Positions 24,971 through 34,569 of a stretch of 64,000 nt of DNA are shown piece after piece. This DNA comes from Undibacterium paludis. GTDB lineage: Bacteria; Pseudomonadota; Gammaproteobacteria; Burkholderiales; Burkholderiaceae_D. Under the pieces are notes generated by a model, which saw nothing but the letters and a program-made list of their open reading frames with translations, searched no databases and was not told where the DNA came from. Positions within the stretch are counted from its first letter, which is position 1; each line of letters begins with the position of its first letter. The stretch is from contig NZ_JAKZHX010000019.1 in assembly GCF_022568815.1 (NCBI RefSeq), forward strand, positions 1-64,000. The letters are read 5' to 3'. The position numbers and the translations under genes were made by a program.

Positions 24971-26344
24971 TTAGAAGCGTACGGCGAACTGGACGCGGGT
25001 TTCATTGTATTTAAAGTCGGCGCCATTGACTTGTTTCTCGTTGGTCTGGCCCAATTCAAATTTCAATGCAGAGATCGGCGAGAGGTTGTAGCGCAAGCCA
25101 AGAATCTGGCGGTTGTAGGAGCGTCCGCTCTTGAGCGCGGCAAAATAATTATCGCTCTGATCAAGACTCGCTTTTTCCAGCCTTGCATAGGGCTGTATCA
25201 GGTCGTTAAACCGGTATCCCGCATGCAGGAAACCAGTCCAGCTGTTGTGGGTGCCGGTATTGCCAGATAAATCCTTGTTCCTGAACTTGTAGTACTCGCC
25301 GATGAGTTCCCAGTCATCATTATCAAACACAACGAAGCCACCGAGCATGTTCAGTTCGGTCTTATTCTCCGTTCCTTCCTGGTTGATCTGCTGTGTCAAG
25401 GCATGAGCGCCGACGGTCAAGCCATCGAGGTTACCTGAAAACCGATAGCGCACATTGCCACCAAACCCTTTATTGGAGTTGTCGTCCTTGCCCGCGTTAT
25501 AGTCAAGTATTTGCTCACCCGGCTCGCCAACAATGCGGCTGCCGTTCGCCAGAACAACGTCATATTCAAGACGGCCACCCTGCAGCTTGGTCGCACCGCT
25601 CGCCATCAGACCAACCGAGTGTGCAGGCAGTATCCCGCCCTGGTCCTCAAAGGCGATCATTTTAGGTCGCGAAATAGAAGGCTGTAATTGCGCACCATGG
25701 TGGAATGCCGTGTTCCAGTAACCATAAGGTGTATGCACGCGACCTGCCCACAGGGTCAGCGCATCGTTGAAGGTATAGCCAATTTGCAGACGCTCAAGAT
25801 CAGTGCCAACGGCATCGCCTTTTTCATTAAACTCAAAGGTCAGTTCAAACAGAGACTTGATTCTGTCGCCAAATTCAGGCGTCAGATAAAAATCAAGATT
25901 GCCAAGCGCGAAACCGGATTTTCTACCGTCTATCACTTTGGAAGAGTGCACATAACCAACATCAGCAAAGCCGTGCAAGGGCAAACCCAGTTCCCGTTTT
26001 TTTGCACTCAGCTCAGATACCTGCACCAGGTTTTTTTCCAGCTGGTCTATGCGGGCCACCTGCTGCTGACTGACTTCAGTCGCCTGCTTGACTGACTCGC
26101 TCATTTTGGCCCGGGTTTCTGCATCACTTTCTGACACTTTGGCGACAATGGCCTTTTGCGCTTCGAGCTGATCCACGCGCTGACTTAACTTGTCGATGAC
26201 GGCCAGGCTGCGTTCCAGCTTTTTCTCCAGTTCTGCAATTCTTTCTTTGTCCGACTGCGCAGCAGAAGCTGGCAAAGAAAAGAGCAGCGACACGGCAACC
26301 GCTATTTGCAGGGGCTTGCTTCTTACCAGACGTTGAATAGGCAT
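24971..26344 (-). CDS. outer-membrane porin with N-terminal coiled coil
   Basis: 457 residues: signal peptide (LQIAVAVSLLFSLPASAAQS), a coiled coil at about 32-110 (ERIAELEKKLERSLAVIDKLSQ), then a beta-barrel rich in aromatic strands ending in VQFAVRF, with the usual C-terminal Phe. Strand texts such as LHGFADVGYVHSS, LTLWAGRVHTPYGYWNTAF and WTGFLHAGYRFNDLIQPYARLEK fit trimeric porin-like proteins. The coiled coil may span the periplasm. It is the first gene of the porin / binding protein / chemoreceptor group. Confidence 0.85.
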   Translation of the reverse strand: MPIQRLVRSKPLQIAVAVSLLFSLPASAAQSDKERIAELEKKLERSLAVIDKLSQRVDQLEAQKAIVAKVSESDAETRAKMSESVKQATEVSQQQVARIDQLEKNLVQVSELSAKKRELGLPLHGFADVGYVHSSKVIDGRKSGFALGNLDFYLTPEFGDRIKSLFELTFEFNEKGDAVGTDLERLQIGYTFNDALTLWAGRVHTPYGYWNTAFHHGAQLQPSISRPKMIAFEDQGGILPAHSVGLMASGATKLQGGRLEYDVVLANGSRIVGEPGEQILDYNAGKDDNSNKGFGGNVRYRFSGNLDGLTVGAHALTQQINQEGTENKTELNMLGGFVVFDNDDWELIGEYYKFRNKDLSGNTGTHNSWTGFLHAGYRFNDLIQPYARLEKASLDQSDNYFAALKSGRSYNRQILGLRYNLSPISALKFELGQTNEKQVNGADFKYNETRVQFAVRF

Positions 26345-27249
26345 AGTCTCCTCCTGTTGTATAAAACTTAAGGTATTTTAGGATACAAATCAGTATTAGC
26401 AAGCCAAGTTATTAAATAAAGCACAACATCACTTGCGCTCAACAACTGACACATTGCTGCCTAGTTTGTTGATCGGAGCAAAATAAGTATAGATAAAAAT
26501 TGATACATGACAACAAAATTACAATCGTTTGCAAAAAATTGACAGCACGCAACAACAGTCTGAAATCAAGGCTGCGTGAGCTTGCATAATGCAGATGTTC
26601 AGTCCTCGTCCCCAAAAATTCCCGCCAGGCAATATGGTTGATATACAACACTTGCAACACGCAGCTGATCTGACATGGACGAGTCAGCAAGTGGCAAGAC
26701 GTCGCCCGGATCAGCGCGTCAAGTGCAGGGCAGTCGACATGCGTGGCCCAGGTCGACCAGGCCGTCACGCTGACGGGCCAGATCGCCGGAATGCACATCA
26801 ATGGTTTGACGCTTTTACATATGCGCTACCGTTTATGTTGAGAGACATCCTGCTTAGGATCAGGCAAGGTGAATTCAATTCATTGTGTGTGAGTGCGTGA
26901 CAGGCATCGCAAAGACTTGCGGGCAATGGCAGGGCCAAAATAGCCAGCAGCGAAGGCTGCACAACGCCCCTCTGCGTGCTTGATGACAGCCCCCGCTTCC
27001 TGGAACTTGCGCCCACCTTCCCCAAAAAAGCTTGCAGCTTGGCGCACTCTCCAATTCGTCTTACACACGCAGGCGGGTAAGCAATAGTCGCTTCCCCCTT
27101 ACAGAACTGCACTCTGTCTGAAGTTTTCCCCAAAAAGGCATATGCAGAAAAATGCAGGATTGACCCGGCAAGATTTTATTACTATTATTTTATGGAAGTG
27201 AGTGTTCTGTGATCAAAAAACTGCATGTCAATTTTTAAGGACCCCTGAA
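26345..27249. other. long intergenic region, no clear gene
   Basis: Open frames exist (26439-26801, 26589-26900, 26798-27133) but overlap each other and show no domains, signal peptides or good ribosome sites. The flanks carry AT-rich promoter-like DNA for the porin (minus) and the PAS gene (plus). It may hold decayed DNA. Confidence 0.4.
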
Positions 27250-29301
27250 ATGGCAGCAGATTCTGAAACCATCAGACAATTAAAACTCGCTGAGACTTTC
27301 TTCAATCACAGTGTCAGTTGCCTTGTCATTCTGGACCGTGACTATAACTTCATCCGCGTCAATCAAGCCTATGCCGATGCATGCCGGCTCAAGATAGCCG
27401 ATTTTGAGGGACGTAATCACTTCGAGCTCTTCCCTTCAGACACCAAGCTGATTTTTGACGAGGTTGTACGTACCAAGCAGCCTTTCGTCACTTTTACCCG
27501 TGCATTTGAATTCATTGACCAGCCTGAGCGCGGCATAACCTATTGGGACTGGACACTGGTACCGGTGCTCGATGCCAATGGCGACATTGAATACCTGGTG
27601 TTTTCCCTCGTCGAAGTCACCGAGCGCAAGCGTGCTGAAGAGGCATTGAGAATTGCGTCACTTGTTTATCAGCACAGCTCTGATGCGATGATGGTGACGG
27701 ATGCAGAGAATAAAATCCTGGCAATCAACGAGGCATTTACGCAGCTTACAGGATATCGTGTAGAAGAAGTGCGTGGTAAAAACCCCAATCTTCTACAATC
27801 AGGTCGTCAGTCAGCCGGGTTTTACCAGACAATGTGGCAGGCACTTAATACATCGGGCCACTGGGACGGTGAGTTATGGGACAAAGACAAGAACGGCACA
27901 GCGATCGCATTGCGCCTGGCGATCAACACGGTCTATGACGAGGCTGGCAAGGTCGCGCAAAGGGTGGCGCTACTTTCCGATATTACCGAGAAAAAAAGGC
28001 AGGACGACCTGATCTGGAAACAGGCCAATATTGATTCCCTGACCGGGTTGCCGAACCGCCACATGTTCATCAACCAGTTGCGCGAGCAAATTGCGCTGGC
28101 AAAAGAGTCTGGCAGGTGCCTGACGCTGTTACTGATTGACCTGGATCAGTTCAAGGAAATCAATGACGCACTGGGGCACGCCAAGGGCGACACTCTCCTC
28201 GTCGAAGTCGCCCGCCGTATTGCCGCATGCGTGCATGAGCCGGCGACGATCGCCAGATTGGGCGGCGACGAATTTACCGTCGTTTTATCAGACAATCACG
28301 ATAATGCGCACGTCACCGCTGTTGCCCAGGCCATTATTGACAAGCTCGTACAGGTGTTTCAATTGGGCATAGAAAGGGCCTACATTTCTGCCAGCATCGG
28401 TATAGCGCAGTATCCGGGCGACGGTCACAATGCGGGAGATCTGCTCAGGCATGCCGACCAGGCAATGTATGCAGCAAAGAACGCCGGGCGCAACCGCTAT
28501 TGCCTGTTTACCGGCGCCCTGCAGGAAGCAGTTCAGTCACGCATGCGACTGAACAATGATTTGCGCGACGCACTCAAGGCTGGCGAATTTCAAGTGTATT
28601 ACCAGCCCATCGTTGAGCTGGCCACAGGCGCAATACACAAGGCCGAGGCGCTGCTACGCTGGCATCATCCCGTGTTTGGCATGATCAGTCCTGCCGAGTT
28701 CATCCCCCTGGCAGAAACCAGCGGAATGATCGTGGAGATTGGTGAATGGGTATTCAGGCAAGCAGTTGAACAGGTAAAGCGATTACGGTCGATGCACCTT
28801 CCCCCATTCAAAATCAGCGTTAACGTGTCACCAGTCCAGTTCCGTCACGAGCACGATTTTACCGAAGCCTGGCTGGAACATCTGGCGGCTTCTGGATTAC
28901 CGGCAAACAGCATCGTCATCGAAATTACCGAAGGATTATTGCTCGATGCGACCGAAGGTGTGGCTGATAAATTATTGCGCTTTCGCGACGCCGGTGTGCA
29001 TGTTGCGCTCGATGATTTTGGTACAGGCTATTCCTCCCTGGCGTATTTGAAGAAGTTCGACATTGACTACATCAAGATAGACCGGGTATTTGTCAGCAAT
29101 ATCGACGTCGACGCCAACGATCTGACCTTGTGCGAGGCCATCATCGTGATGGCGCACAAGCTGGGCCTGGCAGTGATTGCCGAAGGGGTCGAGACCACGG
29201 CACAGCGTGACCTGCTGGTCGCCGCAGGTTGTGATTTTGTCCAGGGCTATCTGATTTCTCAACCTGTACCTGCCCGGCAGTTTGAAAAACTGGTGATTTG
29301 A
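27250..29301 (+). CDS. PAS-PAS-GGDEF-EAL c-di-GMP protein
   Basis: 683 residues from MAADSETIRQ; AAGGA lies 8 nt upstream, while the longer frame from 27202 has no site. PAS 1 is at about 10-125 (LVILDRDYNFIRVNQAYADACR), PAS 2 at 135-250 (AMMVTDAENKILAINEAFTQLTGY), GGDEF at about 265-420 with RLGGDEF intact (338-342), and EAL from about 440 with EALLRW (466-468) and DDFGTGYSSLAYLKKF. All catalytic motifs are present, so it may be bifunctional or tuned by its PAS sensors. It is cytosolic, with no membrane segments. Confidence 0.93.
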   Translation: MAADSETIRQLKLAETFFNHSVSCLVILDRDYNFIRVNQAYADACRLKIADFEGRNHFELFPSDTKLIFDEVVRTKQPFVTFTRAFEFIDQPERGITYWDWTLVPVLDANGDIEYLVFSLVEVTERKRAEEALRIASLVYQHSSDAMMVTDAENKILAINEAFTQLTGYRVEEVRGKNPNLLQSGRQSAGFYQTMWQALNTSGHWDGELWDKDKNGTAIALRLAINTVYDEAGKVAQRVALLSDITEKKRQDDLIWKQANIDSLTGLPNRHMFINQLREQIALAKESGRCLTLLLIDLDQFKEINDALGHAKGDTLLVEVARRIAACVHEPATIARLGGDEFTVVLSDNHDNAHVTAVAQAIIDKLVQVFQLGIERAYISASIGIAQYPGDGHNAGDLLRHADQAMYAAKNAGRNRYCLFTGALQEAVQSRMRLNNDLRDALKAGEFQVYYQPIVELATGAIHKAEALLRWHHPVFGMISPAEFIPLAETSGMIVEIGEWVFRQAVEQVKRLRSMHLPPFKISVNVSPVQFRHEHDFTEAWLEHLAASGLPANSIVIEITEGLLLDATEGVADKLLRFRDAGVHVALDDFGTGYSSLAYLKKFDIDYIKIDRVFVSNIDVDANDLTLCEAIIVMAHKLGLAVIAEGVETTAQRDLLVAAGCDFVQGYLISQPVPARQFEKLVI

Positions 29302-29328
29302 AAAAACGATGTCTGCGTCAGGCATCGT
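29301..29328 (-). terminator. intrinsic terminator of DUF4015 operon
   Basis: On the minus strand ACGATGCCTG pairs with CAGACATCGT (one mismatch) and is followed by TTTTTT, 14 nt past the stop of the DUF4015 gene. A standard rho-independent terminator. Confidence 0.8.
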
Positions 29329-29342
29329 GGTTCTGTACGCGG

Positions 29343-30620
29343 CTATTGTTTGCCAGGTTCGTCATTCTTTTTCAGGCCCTCTTTGCTGTAATTATTGCGG
29401 GGGTTCCATAGCATCCAGCCATCGCTGCCGATTTTTTCTGCGGCGTCAATTTGCTGCTTTATTTCGACTCCCGTGAAGTCCTTATGATCGAAGGCGTAAT
29501 CGCGAAATGCCTGCAGCCAGGGGCGAAAGCGCAGTGGGGAAACGCCACTGCGGCTGACCGCATGTTGCAGCGTCAGGTTGACAATTTCATAGGGGTGCTT
29601 GACGGCGTTTGTGTATCCGGGAATGCCAAGATGGAACCCGGATGGGTAAAGCATGGGGGAGAGGTAATCTGCTTCTTCCAGCAGGCTTTCCAGCTGCTGG
29701 CCGATGGCCGTGTCATTGGTGTTCCAGGCGACATAGCCAAAAATATCAGCCGCGACAAATACATTGTAGGGCGCCAGCCGCTTTTTTGCCGCCGCCAGAA
29801 ATCCTGTTATCGCCTCCACCCGCTTTTGCTCGGTATCCGCTGCTGAAAAACGTGCATCAGCACTGTCAGGAAAACGGATATAGTCGAACTGGATTTCATC
29901 GAATCCCAACCCGGCTGCTTCAGCGGCAATGTCCAGGGCATACGTCCATGCTGCTGTATGGGAAGCGTCTATCCAGGCGAGCCCTTCCCTGTCACGGAAC
30001 AGGCTGCCTTGCGCGGTCTTAACTGCCCATTCAGGATGGGCAGTCGCCAGCGGATCATCCTTGAAGACCACGATGCGTGCAATCAGGTAGATGCCGCGCT
30101 CTTTCAGTGTGGCCAACATTGCTGGCATATCACGCACTGTTGTGGTCCGCCGTGCGCCTATGCTGTCTGCCGTGCTCACCTTGCTTGGATAGGGTATCCA
30201 GCCACGGTCCCCCTTGACATCAATCACCAGGGCATTGATTTCGGTTCCATCCAGGATGTCCAGCGCCGCTTCCCGCAACTGGTGGTCGCCTATGCCAAAA
30301 ATGGACAAATAAAGCGCCTTTGGTCGTATGGGTGTCAAACGTAGTGGCGGCGCTTCGGCGGTATTTGCAGCCACTTTCAACTCGCTGCGCCCATAGCCTA
30401 TGGCGCGGGCGGCGACTGTCCCGACAAAGCCTGGGAAGCTGTAGCGCCCGTTTTTATCGGTCACCACTACTTTTCCATCCACCGTCACCAGCGCGCCTGC
30501 CAGCGGCTGTTTGCTGGTGGCGTCGAGCACTACGCCGTCAAGCGCCAGTGCTGCGGCTGCAGGCAGGTTCAGGGCGATCAGTATCAGCAAGTGAGGCAGG
30601 AATCGTCTGTGTATTGTCAT
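29343..30620 (-). CDS. secreted DUF4015-type putative glycoside hydrolase
   Basis: 425 residues with a signal peptide (LLILIALNLPAAAALA). An N-terminal carboxypeptidase-regulatory-like beta-sandwich (about 27-95: GVVLDATSKQPLAGALVTVDGK, TDKNGRYSFPG) is followed by the TIM-barrel of the DUF4015 putative glycosyl hydrolases: NALVIDVKGDRGWIPYPS, LGFDEIQFDYIRFPD, VFVAADIFGYVAW and YLSPMLYPSGF. The Asp/Glu in DEIQFDYIRFPD are candidate catalytic residues. Its start overlaps the end of the deacetylase gene by 4 nt, implying coupled translation and a shared polysaccharide substrate. Confidence 0.85.
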   Translation of the reverse strand: MTIHRRFLPHLLILIALNLPAAAALALDGVVLDATSKQPLAGALVTVDGKVVVTDKNGRYSFPGFVGTVAARAIGYGRSELKVAANTAEAPPLRLTPIRPKALYLSIFGIGDHQLREAALDILDGTEINALVIDVKGDRGWIPYPSKVSTADSIGARRTTTVRDMPAMLATLKERGIYLIARIVVFKDDPLATAHPEWAVKTAQGSLFRDREGLAWIDASHTAAWTYALDIAAEAAGLGFDEIQFDYIRFPDSADARFSAADTEQKRVEAITGFLAAAKKRLAPYNVFVAADIFGYVAWNTNDTAIGQQLESLLEEADYLSPMLYPSGFHLGIPGYTNAVKHPYEIVNLTLQHAVSRSGVSPLRFRPWLQAFRDYAFDHKDFTGVEIKQQIDAAEKIGSDGWMLWNPRNNYSKEGLKKNDEPGKQ

Positions 30621-31468
30621 GGCCGTTCTCCTCTTGCATCGTGCTCACCATGTTGCAGCAAACGTATCAAGCCGTCGGCGCCATTGCGGTCAACGATCAG
30701 ATAGCGGGGCATGGCCATCAGCGCCTCTGTATTGATGAAACTGCGGTTTTCCAGTGCGAAGGCGGCCTCATAACCTGCTGACGTCGCCGCCTGCTCCAGT
30801 TCCGCGTCGTGTATACCGTAAGGCCACGCCAGGGATCGTGCTTCAACGCCGAGTTTTTCTTTGAGTACGGCGCGCGGCTTTTTGAGCTGCATGCGCACAA
30901 ATTCCCTGTATTTTTCTGGCGACAGACGGGCGCGCTCCTGGCGAAAATTGGGATGCCAGTAAGTGTGGGAATGCACGTCCACCAAACCGGTGCCCATGAT
31001 CTCGCGCAGTTGTTCCCAGCTCAAGGCGTAGCTGGCGTTTGAGATGGCGGATGGATAAATGAATAAGGTGACTGGCAAGCGTTCACGCAGGATCACCGGC
31101 AGCAATTCTGTATAAACCGAACGATGGCCGTCGTCGACGGTAATGGCCAGCGCCTTGTCCGGCAGCGCTGTTTTTCCGGATGCGCCCTCTATCAGCGCCG
31201 TCAGCGAGACAAAATGGTAGCCTTCCTGCCGCAACCGGCTGATCTGTGCAGTAAAGACAGACGTGCGGACCGTCATCTCGTCCGTGACAGCAGCGCCGAA
31301 ACGGTGATAAACCAGAATGGAATAGACATTGGCATTGGCCGCAGCAAAGACCGGAATGCAGAAAAGACAGACGCAAAAGAAAAAAAGCAATCCACACCCG
31401 TGCAAGCCGTATCGATGTAGCAGGTAAGGCTTGCAGATAAAAAAACAACTGGGCCGGAAAAGAATCAT
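30617..31468 (-). CDS. secreted polysaccharide deacetylase (NodB-like)
   Basis: 283 residues with an N-terminal hydrophobic anchor/signal (GLLFFFCVCLFCIPVFA, residues 26-42). NodB-fold motifs in order: SILVYHRFG, ALAITVDDGHRSVY (metal Asp pair), VDVHSHTYWHPNF (metal His), LAWPYGIHD and a final strand. The layout (YHRF, then the YF-type VDDGH) resembles the N-terminal domain of PgaB, the periplasmic poly-N-acetylglucosamine deacetylase. It overlaps the DUF4015 gene, so a two-gene equivalent of PgaB is possible. No pgaACD genes are in the window. Confidence 0.85.
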   Translation of the reverse strand: MILFRPSCFFICKPYLLHRYGLHGCGLLFFFCVCLFCIPVFAAANANVYSILVYHRFGAAVTDEMTVRTSVFTAQISRLRQEGYHFVSLTALIEGASGKTALPDKALAITVDDGHRSVYTELLPVILRERLPVTLFIYPSAISNASYALSWEQLREIMGTGLVDVHSHTYWHPNFRQERARLSPEKYREFVRMQLKKPRAVLKEKLGVEARSLAWPYGIHDAELEQAATSAGYEAAFALENRSFINTEALMAMPRYLIVDRNGADGLIRLLQHGEHDARGERP

Positions 31469-31774
31469 GTTTTAACTCTAGTTCTCTGGTGAAGGAAAAT
31501 CAATCCCTTCCGCTACGAGCTGGCGGCAAAGACTGGTGTTGAAAATCATCCTGTTTTTGGCCCGGATCATTGCACTGTAGCCAGATCAGAAAGCGATCGT
31601 TTGTCCTGCATCAAAGCCGGCAAGTTCGCCTGTGCGATGCCATTCTTCTGGCAAGCCAGTGGACAGGTAACTTTGATATCCGTCAACACCAGTCCGCTTG
31701 CAGCGCCTATGCTGGACTCCAGTGTGTGTCTATTTGATCCTGCTAGCACTGCGAAACCATGGAGAGTGCCCGTC
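31469..31774. other. upstream region of BON gene
   Basis: A 306-bp gap between divergent genes. It presumably carries both promoters. The longer frame that could extend the BON protein upstream to 31601 lacks a signal and is probably not translated. Confidence 0.4.
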
Positions 31775-32434
31775 ATGAAAACAGATTCTGAATTGCAAAG
31801 CGACATCCTGGAAGAATTTCTCTGGGACCCCCTGGTGCCAGAAGGCAAAGTGGGTGTGGCAGTCAGCAACGGCGTGGTGACCCTGACCGGGCATCTTGCC
31901 ACTTATGCGGAAAAGGTTGCCGCTGAGCATGCCGTTGCCCGCGTCGCTGGCGTGAAAGCCGTCGCGCTGGAAATGAAAGTGGTGCCAGCCGGCACACATC
32001 AGCGTAGCGATACCGAAATCGCAGCAGCCATTGAGCAAGCCATCGAATGGAGCACGCTGGTGTCGAAGGAAAAGATCAAGGTGTTTGTCGAAAATGGATG
32101 GGTCAACCTGGAAGGTGAATTGAACTGGGACAGTGAACGTCAATCGCTTGAAAGAATGATACTGCCCTTGAAAGGGGTCGTTGGCCTGATCAATCATATC
32201 GTGCTCAAGCCCATCCCTGTCCCTGAGGACCTGGCCGGCAGAATACAGAAAGCACTGACCAGACAGGCAGCACGCGAAGCCAGACATATCGACGTCAGTG
32301 TGAATGGCAGCGTTGTTACTTTGACGGGCAAACTGCATTCTTCAGCCGAGAAGGCAGCCGCAGTTGGCACAACCTGGTCGTCGCCTGGCGTAACCAGGGT
32401 GGTAGACAAACTGACGGTGGAACCCCAGGCCTGA
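31775..32434 (+). CDS. triple BON-domain protein
   Basis: 219 residues from the ATG giving MKTDSELQSDILEEF; GGAG lies 9 nt upstream. Three BON domains: about 5-70 (GVAVSNGVVTLTGHLATYAEKVAAEHAVARVAGVKAV), 78-145 (IKVFVENGWVNLEGELNWDSERQSLERMI) and 152-219 (IDVSVNGSVVTLTGKLHSSAEKAAA). There is no signal peptide. BON proteins bind membranes or stabilise envelope complexes and often accompany stress genes. Here an accessory ftsH follows in the same direction. Confidence 0.88.
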   Translation: MKTDSELQSDILEEFLWDPLVPEGKVGVAVSNGVVTLTGHLATYAEKVAAEHAVARVAGVKAVALEMKVVPAGTHQRSDTEIAAAIEQAIEWSTLVSKEKIKVFVENGWVNLEGELNWDSERQSLERMILPLKGVVGLINHIVLKPIPVPEDLAGRIQKALTRQAAREARHIDVSVNGSVVTLTGKLHSSAEKAAAVGTTWSSPGVTRVVDKLTVEPQA

Positions 32435-32542
32435 TCGCCCCTGATCTCCCGGATCTTCCTTATACGGCAAAGGCTGTATGCGCCTGGCGATCTCCCAGCC
32501 AGGCGCTGTACTGTTTGCGCCTGTCACTTTTACGCCGGGGCA

Positions 32543-32695
32543 GTGGCTGGCTTTCTCGCTGGTTTCATTATTGGTTTCATTATTGGCTTCATTGTTGGTT
32601 TCATTATTGGCTTCATTATTGGCTTCATTTTGGGGCGTATCTGTTCATCGCCCCTTGCTTGTTCGCATCGTGTCCGGATCAGGGGAACAAATTGA
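32543..32695 (+). CDS. candidate Gly-zipper micropeptide upstream of ftsH
   Basis: From a GTG this frame encodes about 50 residues: VAGFLA, then six tandem GFII-like units forming a hydrophobic glycine-zipper helix, then a basic tail ending RIRGTN. Its stop TGA (32693-32695) overlaps the TTG start of ftsH (32692-32694), the TTGA arrangement of translational coupling. No strong ribosome site is seen (only GGGG close to the GTG). The repeat could also be non-coding. Confidence 0.35.
   Translation: MAGFLAGFIIGFIIGFIVGFIIGFIIGFILGRICSSPLACSHRVRIRGTN
32561..32633 (+). repeat. 12-bp tandem repeat upstream of ftsH
   Basis: About six copies of GG(T/C)TTCATTATT with few changes. All three frames encode repeated peptides; the third frame gives GFII units. 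Copy number is likely to vary between strains. Confidence 0.85.
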
Positions 32696-34521
32696 ATAAA
32701 AAGCATACATGGAATTTGCTGTACTGGTTTCTTGCGCTGATCCTGTTTGTCTATATTCAAGATGTCTGGCAAAGCGCAAACCAGGCACAGGTCGTTTCTT
32801 ACAGCGAATTTGAAAAATCCATCGGTAATCACCTGTTCAGTGAAGTGACCATTGCCGGCAACACCATCACCGGCAAGCTAAAGACGCCCGATGGCGCCAA
32901 GACCGTCATGGTGGCTACCATAGTCGACCCGGCACTGGCTGCAAGGCTTGATAAATTCGATGTGCCCTACACCCGCATCATCGAAAACACTTTTTTGCAC
33001 GATCTTGTTGTGGGGCTTGCTCCCTTTTTGCTGATATTTGCCCTGTGGTTTTTTCTGTTCCGCAATTTTGCAGAAAAACAGGGCATGGGCGGTTTTCTGT
33101 CGATAGGTAAAAGCAATGCCAAAGTCTATATTCAAACCAACACCGGGGTCACCTTCGCCGATGTTGCCGGGGTAGACGAAGCCAAATCCGAACTCGAAGA
33201 AGTGGTTGATTTCCTCAAGCGTCCGCAAGAGTATGGCCGTCTTGGCGCACACATCCCCAAAGGCGTCTTGCTGGTCGGCCCGCCCGGCACGGGCAAGACA
33301 CTACTGGCCAAGGCCGTTGCCGGTGAGGCAGGCGTGCCCTTCTTTTCCATCTCGGGCAGTGAATTTGTCGAAATGTTTGTCGGTGTCGGTGCGGCGCGGG
33401 TACGTGACCTTTTTGAACAGGCGCGCACGCACGCGCCAGCCATTATTTTCATTGATGAACTCGATGCGCTGGGCCGTGCACGCGGAGCGATGTCCCCTTT
33501 AGGCGGCCATGACGAGAAAGAGCAAACCCTCAATCAGTTGCTGTCTGAAATGGATGGTTTTGATTCTTCTGGCGGGCTCATCATCCTTTCCGCCACCAAT
33601 CGCCCCGAAATCCTGGACCCGGCCTTGCTGCGCGCTGGCCGCTTTGATCGCCAGGTACTGGTGGACCGGCCTGACCGCCAGGGCAGGATCGCCATCCTCA
33701 AGGTGCATGTGGCCAAGATCAAGCTGGACCCGGCGGTCGATCTTGACACCATTGCTGGCCTGACACCCGGTTTCAGTGGCGCTGACCTGGCCAACCTGGT
33801 CAATGAAGCGACACTGGTTGCCACGCGCCAGCGGGCCGAACAGGTAACAGAGGCAAACTTTACCAGTGCTGTTGAGCGCATCGTCGCCGGCCTTGAGCAC
33901 AAGACGCGGTTGATGAGCACCAGAGAGCGGGAAACCGTTGCCTGCCACGAAATGGGGCATGTCCTGGTGGCGCTGGCACTGAAACATGTCGACCCGGTAC
34001 ACAAGGTCTCCATCATTCCACGTGGCTTTGGTGCGCTGGGATACACAATACAAAGACCTAGCGAAGACCGCCATTTGTCAAGCAAACATGAGCTCGAAGA
34101 AAAAATCGCCGTACTGCTGGCCGGACGCGCGGCAGAAAAACTGATGCTTGGCGTGCTCTCGACCGGTGCTGCCGACGACTTGGTAAAAGCATCTGACCTT
34201 GCAAGGCATATGGTCACCAGTTACGGCATGGATGAAGACCTCGGCTATGTGGCATTTGATCTTGAGCAAAGATCAATGCTGGATACGTCTGGCGCAACAA
34301 CGTCAGGCAATATCAATGCGTCTGAAGATGTATTAAGACGTATCGATGCGGCGATACGCACCATCGTCATGGATGCCTATCACCGTGCGTATGCCATCCT
34401 CAGCACCAATCGTGAAGTGCTCGATCGCGGCGCCAGGCTGCTGCTGCAAAAAGAGACGCTGGACGAAGCAGCGATTCACACGCTGGCGCACGATCTTGTC
34501 ATCGATGCAGGTTCATCATGA
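32692..34521 (+). CDS. ftsH: accessory FtsH-type AAA+ zinc protease
   Basis: 609 residues from the TTG at 32692, preceded by AGGGGA; the protein then begins MNKKHTWNLLYWFLAL, as FtsH does. It has two membrane helices (about 8-24 and 105-123), Walker A GPPGTGKT (196-203), Walker B IIFIDELDALG, SRH SATNRPEILDPALLRAGRFDR, and zinc motif HEMGH (419-423) with the third ligand in TGAADDLVKA. It degrades membrane and unfolded proteins at the inner membrane. The context (BON protein, dead alcohol dehydrogenase) is that of an accessory, stress-related copy rather than the housekeeping rrmJ-ftsH-folP locus. Confidence 0.93.
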   Translation: MNKKHTWNLLYWFLALILFVYIQDVWQSANQAQVVSYSEFEKSIGNHLFSEVTIAGNTITGKLKTPDGAKTVMVATIVDPALAARLDKFDVPYTRIIENTFLHDLVVGLAPFLLIFALWFFLFRNFAEKQGMGGFLSIGKSNAKVYIQTNTGVTFADVAGVDEAKSELEEVVDFLKRPQEYGRLGAHIPKGVLLVGPPGTGKTLLAKAVAGEAGVPFFSISGSEFVEMFVGVGAARVRDLFEQARTHAPAIIFIDELDALGRARGAMSPLGGHDEKEQTLNQLLSEMDGFDSSGGLIILSATNRPEILDPALLRAGRFDRQVLVDRPDRQGRIAILKVHVAKIKLDPAVDLDTIAGLTPGFSGADLANLVNEATLVATRQRAEQVTEANFTSAVERIVAGLEHKTRLMSTRERETVACHEMGHVLVALALKHVDPVHKVSIIPRGFGALGYTIQRPSEDRHLSSKHELEEKIAVLLAGRAAEKLMLGVLSTGAADDLVKASDLARHMVTSYGMDEDLGYVAFDLEQRSMLDTSGATTSGNINASEDVLRRIDAAIRTIVMDAYHRAYAILSTNREVLDRGARLLLQKETLDEAAIHTLAHDLVIDAGSS

Positions 34522-34569
34522 CTGTTTCACCTGCACTTGTGAACACGGACACCAGCTCAACAGGGAAGG

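Noticed and set aside
26439..27133. Three overlapping open frames
   Set aside because: They overlap each other, lack start signals and look like random or decayed DNA.
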